Assembly (NCBI GenBank): GCA_017433405.1
Contig: JAFRHH010000024.1
Span: 1-38,586 of the forward strand
Direction: 5' to 3'
From: Clostridia bacterium
GTDB lineage: Bacteria; Bacillota; Clostridia; Christensenellales; Aristaeellaceae
DNA length: 38,586 nucleotides
The notes under the pieces: model-generated
The model's input: the letters and a program-made list of their open reading frames with translations, nothing else
Database searches by the model: none
What the model was told of the DNA's origin: nothing
Translations under genes and position numbers: made by a program
Shown here: positions 15,979 to 22,587 of the stretch, in pieces
Layout of the letters: each line of letters opens with the position of its first letter
How positions within the stretch are numbered: position 1 is the stretch's first letter

Positions 15979-18312
15979 ATGAAGTTAAGCGAGCTGAAGG
16001 CTGGACAGCGGGCCAGGATTCTATCGGTGGGCGGTGAGGGCGCCCTTCGCCAGCATTTTCTGGATATGGGGGTCATCCCGGGGGCGGAGCTCAGCGTGGT
16101 CAAGCTGGCGCCCATGGGGGATCCCATGGAGCTGCGGATTCACGGCTATGAGCTGACATTGCGGCTGGCGGACGCGGAGCAGATTGAGACGGAGACGCTG
16201 GAGGCGGCCGCGGCGGAAACGGGCAGCAGGGAGCCGCTGAAAAGAACGGCGCATCCCGGCCTGGGGGAGGAGGGAATCTTCCATCCCCGGGGAACCGGGG
16301 TACAGCTGCCGGAAGGGGAACTGCTGACCTTCGCACTGGTGGGAAATCAGAACAGCGGGAAAACCACGCTGTTCAACCAGCTGACCGGCTCCAATCAGCA
16401 TGTGGGTAATTTTCCCGGGGTCACGGTGGAGCGGAAGGACGGGATGATTCGGGGCAGGAAAAACACCCGGATCACGGATCTGCCCGGGATCTATTCCATG
16501 TCCCCCTATACCGGCGAGGAGCTGGTGTCCCGCAATTTCGTCCTGGGGGAGCACCCGAAGGCGATCATCAATATCGTGGACGCCACCAATATCGAGCGCA
16601 ACCTGTATCTGACGATGCAGCTGCTGGAAATGGGCATTCCCATGGTGATCGCCCTGAACATGATGGACGAGATGCGGGGAAACGGCGGAACCGTCAGCGT
16701 GAACCTGATGGAGAGCCTGCTGGGGGTGCCGGTGGTGCCGATTTCCGCGTCGAAAAACGAAGGCGTGGACGAGCTGGTGCGCCACGCGGTCCATATCGCG
16801 AGGTATCAGGAGCCGCCGCTGGAGCAGGACTTCTGCGGCGCGGAGGATCACGGTGGCGCGGTGCACCGGGCGCTGCACGCCGTCAGCCATCTGATCGAGG
16901 ACCACGCGAAGGCCGTCGGGCTGCCCCTCCGCTTTGCCGCCGCCAAGCTGATTGAGGGGGACCCCTATATTACCGAACAGCTGCGGCTGGACCAGAACGA
17001 AAAGGATATGCTGGCGCATATCGTGCTGCAGATGGAAAAGGAACGGGGTCTGGATCACAGCGCGGCCATGGCGGAAATGCGCTTCGATTTTATCCGGAAG
17101 GTCTGCGACGCCTGCGTGGTGAAGCCCCGGGAAAGCCGGGAGCGAATCCGGAGCGAGAAGATCGACCGGGTGCTGACGGGAAAATATACGGCCATTCCCC
17201 TTTTCATCGGGATCATGGCCCTGGTTTTCTTCCTGACCTTTTTCCTGATCGGGCCCTTCTTCCAGGATCTGCTGCAGGGCGGGATCGACGGGCTGAAGGG
17301 GCTGGTGCTGAGCTGGATGGAGCGGCGGCATATCAATCAGACGGTGCAGAGCCTGGTGACGGAGGGATTCTTTGAAGGCATCGGAACGGTGGTCAGCTTC
17401 CTGCCGATTATCGTGATTCTGTTCTTTTTCCTCTCCCTGCTGGAGGACAGCGGATACGTGGCCCGGGTCGCTTTCGTGCTGGACAAGCCCCTGAGGCGGA
17501 TCGGGCTCTCGGGGCGAAGCATCGTTTCCATGCTGATCGGCTTCGGCTGCACCGTGCCCGCGGTCATGTCCACCCGCACGATTCCCAGCGAGCGGGACCG
17601 GCGGATGACCATTCTGATGACGCCCTTTATGTCCTGTACGGCCAAGCTGCCGATCTATGGCTTTTTCGTCCAGGCCTTCTTCCCCCGGTGGAGCTGGCTG
17701 ATCATTACCGGCCTGTATCTGATGGGCATCGTCTGCGGGATTCTGGCGGCCCGGGTGATGAAACGGGTTTTCCGCGGGGAGCCGGTTCCCTTCGTGATGG
17801 AGCTGCCCAACTACCGGATTCCGACCCCGAAGAGCGTCGCGCTGCTCCTTTGGGAAAAGGCCAGGGATTTCCTGCACCGGGCCTTCTCCATTATCCTGGT
17901 GGCGACCCTGCTGGTCTGGTTCCTGAAGAGCTTTGATTTCCGGCTGAACCTGGTGGAGGATTCCCACCGGAGCATTCTGGCGGCCCTCTCGGGGCTGCTG
18001 ACGCCGATCATGACGCCGCTGGGGCTGGGGGACTGGCGGTTTGTGACCTCCCTGATCTGTGGCTTCATCGCCAAGGAAAGCGTCGTCTCGGTCATGGAAA
18101 CCCTCTTTGCCGGCGGCGTGGGCGCCATCGGCGCCCTGTCCGCCGCCGCCATGCTGGTCTTCAGCCTGCTCTATACGCCCTGCGTGGCCGCGGTGGCCGC
18201 CATCAGGCGGGAGCTGGGGTGGAAATGGTCCCTCTGGGTGGTGCTCAGACAGTGCGCCCTGGCCTGGGTCGCGGCCTTCCTGGTCCGCCTTCTCGGCTCC
18301 CTGCTTTTCTGA
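15979..18312 (+). CDS. feoB: FeoA-FeoB fusion, ferrous iron transporter
   Basis: 777 aa from ATG 15979. Residues ~1-75 form a FeoA/SH3-like domain (MKLSELKAGQRARILSVGGEG...FLDMGVIPGAELSVVKLAPMGDP). A linker of ~40 residues leads to the FeoB G domain with G1 GNQNSGKTT (~120), G2 in NFPGVTVERK, G3 DLPG, G4 NMMD and G5 SAS, then the helical regulatory domain. The Gate-containing membrane part (~400-777) includes LLEDSGYVARVAFVLD and GFGCTVPAVMSTRTI, with its conserved Cys. It imports Fe2+ across the cytoplasmic membrane. No separate feoA, feoC or Fur-type operator is evident nearby. It ends 12 bp from the convergent Nudix gene. Confidence 0.95.
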   Translation: MKLSELKAGQRARILSVGGEGALRQHFLDMGVIPGAELSVVKLAPMGDPMELRIHGYELTLRLADAEQIETETLEAAAAETGSREPLKRTAHPGLGEEGIFHPRGTGVQLPEGELLTFALVGNQNSGKTTLFNQLTGSNQHVGNFPGVTVERKDGMIRGRKNTRITDLPGIYSMSPYTGEELVSRNFVLGEHPKAIINIVDATNIERNLYLTMQLLEMGIPMVIALNMMDEMRGNGGTVSVNLMESLLGVPVVPISASKNEGVDELVRHAVHIARYQEPPLEQDFCGAEDHGGAVHRALHAVSHLIEDHAKAVGLPLRFAAAKLIEGDPYITEQLRLDQNEKDMLAHIVLQMEKERGLDHSAAMAEMRFDFIRKVCDACVVKPRESRERIRSEKIDRVLTGKYTAIPLFIGIMALVFFLTFFLIGPFFQDLLQGGIDGLKGLVLSWMERRHINQTVQSLVTEGFFEGIGTVVSFLPIIVILFFFLSLLEDSGYVARVAFVLDKPLRRIGLSGRSIVSMLIGFGCTVPAVMSTRTIPSERDRRMTILMTPFMSCTAKLPIYGFFVQAFFPRWSWLIITGLYLMGIVCGILAARVMKRVFRGEPVPFVMELPNYRIPTPKSVALLLWEKARDFLHRAFSIILVATLLVWFLKSFDFRLNLVEDSHRSILAALSGLLTPIMTPLGLGDWRFVTSLICGFIAKESVVSVMETLFAGGVGAIGALSAAAMLVFSLLYTPCVAAVAAIRRELGWKWSLWVVLRQCALAWVAAFLVRLLGSLLF

Positions 18313-18324
18313 CAGCGGGGCGGC

Positions 18325-18936
18325 TTACTCCTCCCGGCTTTGCGACCTCCTGATCCGCAGATACAGCAGCCACGCCAGGATATGCACCGCCTGCTGAAAT
18401 CCGCCGGAGGCGATCAGGCTTTCGATTTCCTCGCCGCTGAGCTGTATGACCTTCAGAACCTCCGTTTCGTCCAGCTGCTGTCCGGAGACCGGACGGCAGT
18501 CCTCCGCCAGGAAAAGATGGGCGTAATTATCGCTGAGGGTCGCGTGGGAGGGAACGGTGAGCAGGTGGGTCCACCGGTCGGACGCGTAGCCGGTTTCCTC
18601 CCGAAGCTCCCGCTTCGCCGCCGCGAGGGCTTCCGCCGGCCCGGGGCGCTCGCCTTCCCCGTGCTCAATCCCCCCGGCGGGAAATTCCGTCGTCACCTCC
18701 CGAAGCCCCTGGCGGAACTGGCGGACGCAGAGATACTTCCCCTCCTCCGTTCGGGCCACGACGACGGAGTAATCCTTCTTGCTGTAGGTGTAAAAGGGTT
18801 CAAAGACCCTTCCGTCCGGATACCGGTAGGCGGAGCGGCGAAAGTCGATCCACTGATCGTGAATGAGATGCTCCCGCCGGATTTCCTCCCAGGCGAGGCT
18901 CCTGTCCTCGGCGTCGCTTCTGTTCAAATCGGCCAC
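18325..18936 (-). CDS. Nudix hydrolase, ADP-ribose pyrophosphatase type
   Basis: About 203 aa. The Nudix box reads GEGERPGPAEALAAAKRELREETGY, a complete Gx5Ex7REUxEExGU, preceded by EFPAGGIEHGE, the pattern of ADP-sugar pyrophosphatases. Activity on ADP-ribose, giving AMP and ribose 5-phosphate, is inferred from the family. The start is not certain: GTG 18936 is used, but TTG 18927 has AAAGAGG 8 nt upstream and may be correct. A frame extending to 19077 is rejected because it begins at the predicted -10 box. The leader (~125 nt) contains dyad element copy 5. Confidence 0.85.
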   Translation of the reverse strand: MADLNRSDAEDRSLAWEEIRREHLIHDQWIDFRRSAYRYPDGRVFEPFYTYSKKDYSVVVARTEEGKYLCVRQFRQGLREVTTEFPAGGIEHGEGERPGPAEALAAAKRELREETGYASDRWTHLLTVPSHATLSDNYAHLFLAEDCRPVSGQQLDETEVLKVIQLSGEEIESLIASGGFQQAVHILAWLLYLRIRRSQSREE

Positions 18937-18949
18937 CTCTTTCCGCCCT

Positions 18950-19004
18950 TCGCCTTTCCTCCGCGAACGCCGGTTCGCGTCTGCCATGCTGCGACGGATG
19001 ATGC
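18950..19004 (-). promoter_or_regulatory. Dyad element, copy 5, with compensatory base-pair change
   Basis: On the minus strand: conserved block GCATCATCCGTCGCAGCATG (19004-18985), then GCAGAC, GCGAAC, loop CGGC, GTTCGC (18978-18963), then GGAGG (18962-18958). Relative to other copies, T2 becomes C and the partner A becomes G, so the 6-bp stem stays perfect. In this copy no start codon follows GGAGG at the usual distance; the nearest in-frame GTG is ~21 nt away. Confidence 0.7.
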
Positions 19005-19067
19005 TTTTGCAGCCGCTTTCGCTGACGCGACCGCGGACAAAAGCTGTCTTCCCGAAGGGCTGTCCGC

Positions 19068-19097
19068 ATGATAGCATGAAACCGGGGCGGATGGCAA
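19068..19097 (-). promoter_or_regulatory. Predicted promoter for the Nudix hydrolase
   Basis: On the minus strand TTGCCA (19097-19092), an 18-bp spacer, TATCAT (19073-19068) with upstream TG, an extended -10. Confidence 0.6.
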
Positions 19098-19169
19098 CGG
19101 AGATGGGGCTGATTGTTCAACAGGATCCACACACAGGATCAAAATACAGCTGAAAAACAGCGCTCCCCC

Positions 19170-19198
19170 TTGACAGGGACGGACAGGCGTTGTATCCT
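19170..19198 (+). promoter_or_regulatory. Strong sigma-A promoter for the T-box/trpXYZ operon
   Basis: Perfect TTGACA (19170-19175), a 17-bp spacer, TATCCT (19193-19198). The transcript would start near 19205, just before the T-box Stem I. Confidence 0.8.
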
Positions 19199-19204
19199 CC
19201 CTGT

Positions 19205-19488
19205 AAACCGGTGAGAAAGAAAAGTAGTCTTCCCGCGGCACGGGACAGGGAGCCGCCGACAGTGGAACGGCGGCGCGTGCGGAGAGGACGAATGGGCTTT
19301 CGAGGGCGCTCCGAAAGGCGACGCGTTTGAAGCGGGCCGAGTAGGCGGCGACGGGGACCGTACCCGTTATCAGGGCGGAATGTATCAGAGGGTACATGGA
19401 AATGAGCGCGCCCTTTTCGGGCGAAGCTGAGTGGCACCGCGGGAATTCCGCCTCAGCACACAGGAGGACTGTGTTCTGGGGCGTTTTT
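19205..19488 (+). promoter_or_regulatory. T-box riboswitch, tryptophan specifier (UGG)
   Basis: A ~280-nt leader with the T-box order. The Stem I 5' strand carries the AGTA motif (GAAAGAAAAGTAGTC), followed by AGGGAGCC and a distal GC-rich hairpin. The specifier side reads GACGAATGGGCTTTC, so UGG (19293-19295) faces AGTA, and GAAAG/CTTTC close the helix. A Stem III-like region with GACCGTACCCGTTATC follows. The T-box proper, TGGCACCGCGG (~19432-19442), lies in an antiterminator closed by GCTGAG/CTCAGC. A terminator follows. Uncharged tRNA-Trp should stabilise antitermination and turn on the transporter when tryptophan is scarce. The specifier reading is inference from position. Confidence 0.88.
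19449..19488 (+). terminator. T-box attenuator terminator
   Basis: CGCC-T-CAG-C-ACACAG, loop GAGGA, CTGTGT-T-CTG-G-GGCG and then TTTTT (19483-19487). Its 5' arm uses CCGCCTCAGC, which also closes the antiterminator, so the two structures exclude each other. Confidence 0.85.
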
Positions 19489-19526
19489 CTATGATTCAAA
19501 AAAAGACCGGAAAGGAAGGAAAACCC

Positions 19527-20543
19527 ATGAAAAAGATACTGGCGATTGTCCTGTCCCTCGTACTGGCTTGTTCCCTGGCTTCCCTGGCCCTGGCGGAAGG
19601 AAAGACCGCCTATAAGATCGGGATCTGCAACTTTGTGGACGACGCGAGCCTGAATCAGATCATTGAAAATATCCGGGCCCGCCTCGGCGAAATCAGCGCC
19701 GAGCGGAACGTGACCTTCGAGATCGCGGAGGATAACTGCAACCTGGACGGCAGCGTCATGCAGCAGATCATTACCAATTTCATCACCGACGAGGTGGACC
19801 TGATGGTCGGCGTGGCGACGCCGGTGGCCATGACCATGCAGGGCATGACCGCGGAAAACAAAATTCCCGTGGTCTTCGCCGCGGTTTCCGACCCGGTGGG
19901 GTCCGGCGTGGTCGCCAGCCTGGAGGCCCCCGGCGCCAACCTGACCGGAACCTCCGACTATCTGGATACCGCCGCCGTGCTGAATCTGATTTTCGCGGCG
20001 AACCCGGAGGCGAAGAAGGTGGCCCTGCTCTATAACCCCTCCGAGGATTCCTCCACCAACCCCATCGCCGAGGCGAAGCGGATCCTGGGGGAGAAGGGCG
20101 TCGAAGTGAAGGAATACACCGGCAGCAACGCCTCGGAGGTCATGCTGGCGGCGGAGGCGATCGTCAACGACGGGATGGACGCGGTGTTTACCCCCACGGA
20201 CAATACGATCATGAGCGCGGAGCTGTCCATCTATGAAAAGCTGGCGGAGGCGAAGATTCCCCACTATACCGGGGCGGATTCCTTTGCCCTGAACGGCGCC
20301 TTCCTGGGCTACGGTGTCGATTACGCGAATCTGGGCCGGGCGACGGGCGATATGATCGCCGCGATCCTGCTGGACGGCGCGGATCCCGCCGTGACCCCCG
20401 TGATGACCTTTGACAATGGCACCGCGACGGTGAATACGGAAACCTGCGCCGCCATCGGTTTCGATTTCGAGACCGTCAAGCAGGCCTTCGCCCCCTTCTG
20501 TACCCAGGTGAAGGAGATCACCACGGCGGAGAGCTTCCAGTAA
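19527..20543 (+). CDS. trpX: Tryptophan ABC transporter substrate-binding protein TrpX
   Basis: 338 aa from ATG 19527 (GGAAGG upstream). It has a signal sequence (MKKILAIVLSLVLACSLASLALAEG). It may be cleaved after ALA; the Cys in VLAC at residue 14 could instead make it a lipoprotein. The mature part is an ABC_sub_bind/TrpX (PF04392-type) periplasmic-binding fold: IGICNFVDDASLNQIIENIRA, GVATPVAMTMQ, PVVFAAVSDPVGSG, TGTSDYLD, VALLYNPSEDSS. It captures ligand outside the cell for TrpY and TrpZ. The Trp-specific T-box makes tryptophan the likely ligand. A frame reaching back to 19431 exists but runs through the terminator. Confidence 0.85.
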   Translation: MKKILAIVLSLVLACSLASLALAEGKTAYKIGICNFVDDASLNQIIENIRARLGEISAERNVTFEIAEDNCNLDGSVMQQIITNFITDEVDLMVGVATPVAMTMQGMTAENKIPVVFAAVSDPVGSGVVASLEAPGANLTGTSDYLDTAAVLNLIFAANPEAKKVALLYNPSEDSSTNPIAEAKRILGEKGVEVKEYTGSNASEVMLAAEAIVNDGMDAVFTPTDNTIMSAELSIYEKLAEAKIPHYTGADSFALNGAFLGYGVDYANLGRATGDMIAAILLDGADPAVTPVMTFDNGTATVNTETCAAIGFDFETVKQAFAPFCTQVKEITTAESFQ

Positions 20544-20554
20544 AGCGGAACTGC

Positions 20555-20609
20555 AGACGGGGGGACGGTTCTTCCTGTCCGCCGGGACAGAAGAACTGTC
20601 CCCCTGTCC
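20555..20609. repeat. REP-like hairpin repeat, copy 3
   Basis: GACGGGGGGACGGTTCTTCC...GTCC, loop GCCG, GGACAGAAGAACTGTCCCCC..GTCC. It lies between trpX and trpY, inside the operon, where it could protect trpX mRNA or lower downstream expression. Confidence 0.85.
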
Positions 20610-20634
20610 GCGCACAGAGGAGACAGATTAAAAA

Positions 20635-21570
20635 ATGACCATTGACAAGTTTCTGGCCCTGAGCCAGACGGCCGCGGAGCTGGGCCTGGTCAACGCGCTG
20701 ACGGTGCTGAGCCTGTTCCTGAGCTATTCCATGCTGAACGTCTGCGACCTTTCCACCGACGGATGCTATACCCTGGGCGCCGCCGCGGGCGCGCTGGTGG
20801 CGATTGCCGGGCATCCCTGGCTTTCGCTGCCGGCCGCCATGGCGGTCGGGGTGATTTCCGGCTTCGTGACGGCGACGCTTCAGACCCGGATGGGGGTCCA
20901 GAGCCTGCTGGCGGGCATCGTGGTGAACACGGGGCTGTATTCCGTCAACATGGCGCTGACGGGAAACCGGGCGACGCTGAACATGAACAAAACCGCCACG
21001 GTGTTCTCCATGGCGAAGGAGCTGCTGCGCGGAACGCCCCTGGCGGGGCAGAGCGCGCTGCTGGTGATGCTGATCGTGGTAGCGCTGGTGGCGGCCTTCC
21101 TCTGCGCCTTTCTGAAAACGAAGCTGGGGCTGGCCATCCGGGCGACGGGAAACAACGCGGATATGGTCCGCTCCTCCTCCATCAATCCCACCTTCACGAC
21201 GACGGTGGGCCTGTGCGTTTCCAACGCCTTTACCGCCCTGAGCGGCGCGCTGATGGCGCAGCAGCAGAAGAATTTCGAGATCAACATGGGTTCCGGCATG
21301 GTGACGGTGGCCCTGGCCAGCCTTCTGATCGGCGGCGTGTTCTTCGCCCGCCATAAGCCGGTGCCGCTGCGGGCGCTGGGGGCCGTGCTGGGGGCGGTGC
21401 TGTTCCGGATTGTTTACGCCCTGGCGCTGCGGTTTAATATGCCGGCCTTCATGCTGAAGCTGGTGTCGTCGGTCATCGTGGTCCTGGCGATCTCCGGGCC
21501 CTATCTGCGTAAGCGGATTCCGCTCGCGATCCGCCGCTGGCGGGCTTCCCGGGAAGGGGGGCGCGCCTGA
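20635..21570 (+). CDS. trpY: Tryptophan ABC transporter permease TrpY
   Basis: 311 aa. A BPD_transp_2 (branched-chain/sugar type) permease with about eight membrane helices. Landmarks are TDGCYTLGAAAGALVAIAGHPW near 40 and LGLAIRATGNNADMVRSSSINPTFTTTVGLCVSNAFTALSGAL (~165-205), the region that contacts the ATPase. It forms the membrane channel of the importer. Ribosome site AGAGGAG is ~13 nt before the ATG, rather far. It follows trpX after a REP-like repeat and is one base from trpZ. Confidence 0.85.
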   Translation: MTIDKFLALSQTAAELGLVNALTVLSLFLSYSMLNVCDLSTDGCYTLGAAAGALVAIAGHPWLSLPAAMAVGVISGFVTATLQTRMGVQSLLAGIVVNTGLYSVNMALTGNRATLNMNKTATVFSMAKELLRGTPLAGQSALLVMLIVVALVAAFLCAFLKTKLGLAIRATGNNADMVRSSSINPTFTTTVGLCVSNAFTALSGALMAQQQKNFEINMGSGMVTVALASLLIGGVFFARHKPVPLRALGAVLGAVLFRIVYALALRFNMPAFMLKLVSSVIVVLAISGPYLRKRIPLAIRRWRASREGGRA

Positions 21571-21571
21571 A

Positions 21572-22363
21572 ATGCTGCGGATGGAGCATGTTCATAAGAC
21601 CTTTTCCCCCGGTACGCCGGACGAGAAGAAGGCGCTGATCGATTTTTCCCTGACGGTGGCGGAAGGGGATTTTGTCAGCATCATCGGGGCCAACGGCGCG
21701 GGAAAATCCACGCTGTTTAACGCCATCTGCGGAAGCTTCGCCGTCGATTCGGGAAGAATCCTGCTGGACGGCCGGAACGTCACCATGATGCCGGAGCACC
21801 ACCGGGCCCGGATGATCGGCCGCCTGTTTCAGGATCCCATGCGGGGCACCGCGCCGGATATGAGCATCGAGGAAAACCTGGCCCTGGCCGCCGGGGAGGG
21901 CGGATGGCTTTCCCGGGTATCCGGGAAGGACCGAAAGGCCTTCCGGGAGCGGCTGAGCCTGCTGGGCATGGGGCTGGAGGACCGGATGCGTCAGCCTGTG
22001 GGTCTTCTGTCCGGCGGGCAGCGGCAGGCGCTGACGCTTCTGATGGCCACCTATCACGCGCCGAAGGTGCTGCTGCTGGACGAGCATACGGCGGCGCTGG
22101 ATCCGGGAACGGCGGAAAAGGTGCTGGCCCTGACCCGGTCCATCGTGGAGGAGAACCGGATCACCTGCCTGATGATCACCCATAATATGCAGTCCGCCCT
22201 GGATCTGGGAAACCGGACGCTGATGATGGATCAGGGCCGGATCATCTATGACGTCTCGGGCGGGGAGCGGAAGGGGCTGACGATCGGGGATCTGACGGAC
22301 CGGTTCCGGCAGCTGAGCGGACGAAAGCTCGACAACGACCGAATGCTGCTCACCAAAGCCTGA
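21572..22363 (+). CDS. trpZ: Tryptophan ABC transporter ATP-binding protein TrpZ
   Basis: 263 aa. A cytoplasmic ABC ATPase with Walker A GANGAGKST (~37-45), Q-loop in RLFQDP, signature LSGGQRQAL, Walker B VLLLDEH and H-loop ITHNM. In Walker B the catalytic Glu is present (DEH), with His in place of the usual Pro or Ala, as in TrpZ/YtrE-like importers. It is encoded one base after the trpY stop and is translationally coupled; its ribosome site GGGAAGGGGGG is inside trpY. It powers uptake through TrpXY. Confidence 0.88.
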   Translation: MLRMEHVHKTFSPGTPDEKKALIDFSLTVAEGDFVSIIGANGAGKSTLFNAICGSFAVDSGRILLDGRNVTMMPEHHRARMIGRLFQDPMRGTAPDMSIEENLALAAGEGGWLSRVSGKDRKAFRERLSLLGMGLEDRMRQPVGLLSGGQRQALTLLMATYHAPKVLLLDEHTAALDPGTAEKVLALTRSIVEENRITCLMITHNMQSALDLGNRTLMMDQGRIIYDVSGGERKGLTIGDLTDRFRQLSGRKLDNDRMLLTKA

Positions 22364-22403
22364 AACGGAATACGGGGCCTGCCCGCGAGGAAGCGCCCGC
22401 GCA

Positions 22404-22450
22404 GACAGGGGGACGGTTCTTTCTGTCCGCCGGGACAGAAGAACTGTCCC
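22404..22450. repeat. REP-like hairpin repeat, copy 4
   Basis: GACAGGGGGACGGTTCTTTC...GTCC, loop GCCG, GGACAGAAGAACTGTCCC. It lies after trpZ and before the promoter of the peptide-transport operon. Confidence 0.85.
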
Positions 22451-22483
22451 ATCGTCTGGCCCCGGAATCTCGCCGAATCAGGA

Positions 22484-22513
22484 TTTACAAATCAGGGGCC
22501 GATATGGTATGAT
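22484..22513 (+). promoter_or_regulatory. Predicted promoter for the oligopeptide transport operon
   Basis: TTTACA (22484-22489), an 18-bp spacer, TATGAT (22508-22513) with TG at 22505-22506, an extended -10. Confidence 0.65.
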
Positions 22514-22587
22514 GATATCGGTTCTTTTCTTGTATTATATCGGGCCAGACCCGAGTAATAAAAAACAGAACGAGGAGGCACCTATCC

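Noticed and set aside
18937-19077. N-terminal extension of the Nudix hydrolase to 19077
   Set aside because: The upstream ATG overlaps the predicted -10 box and the extension reads through the dyad element; Nudix homology starts later.
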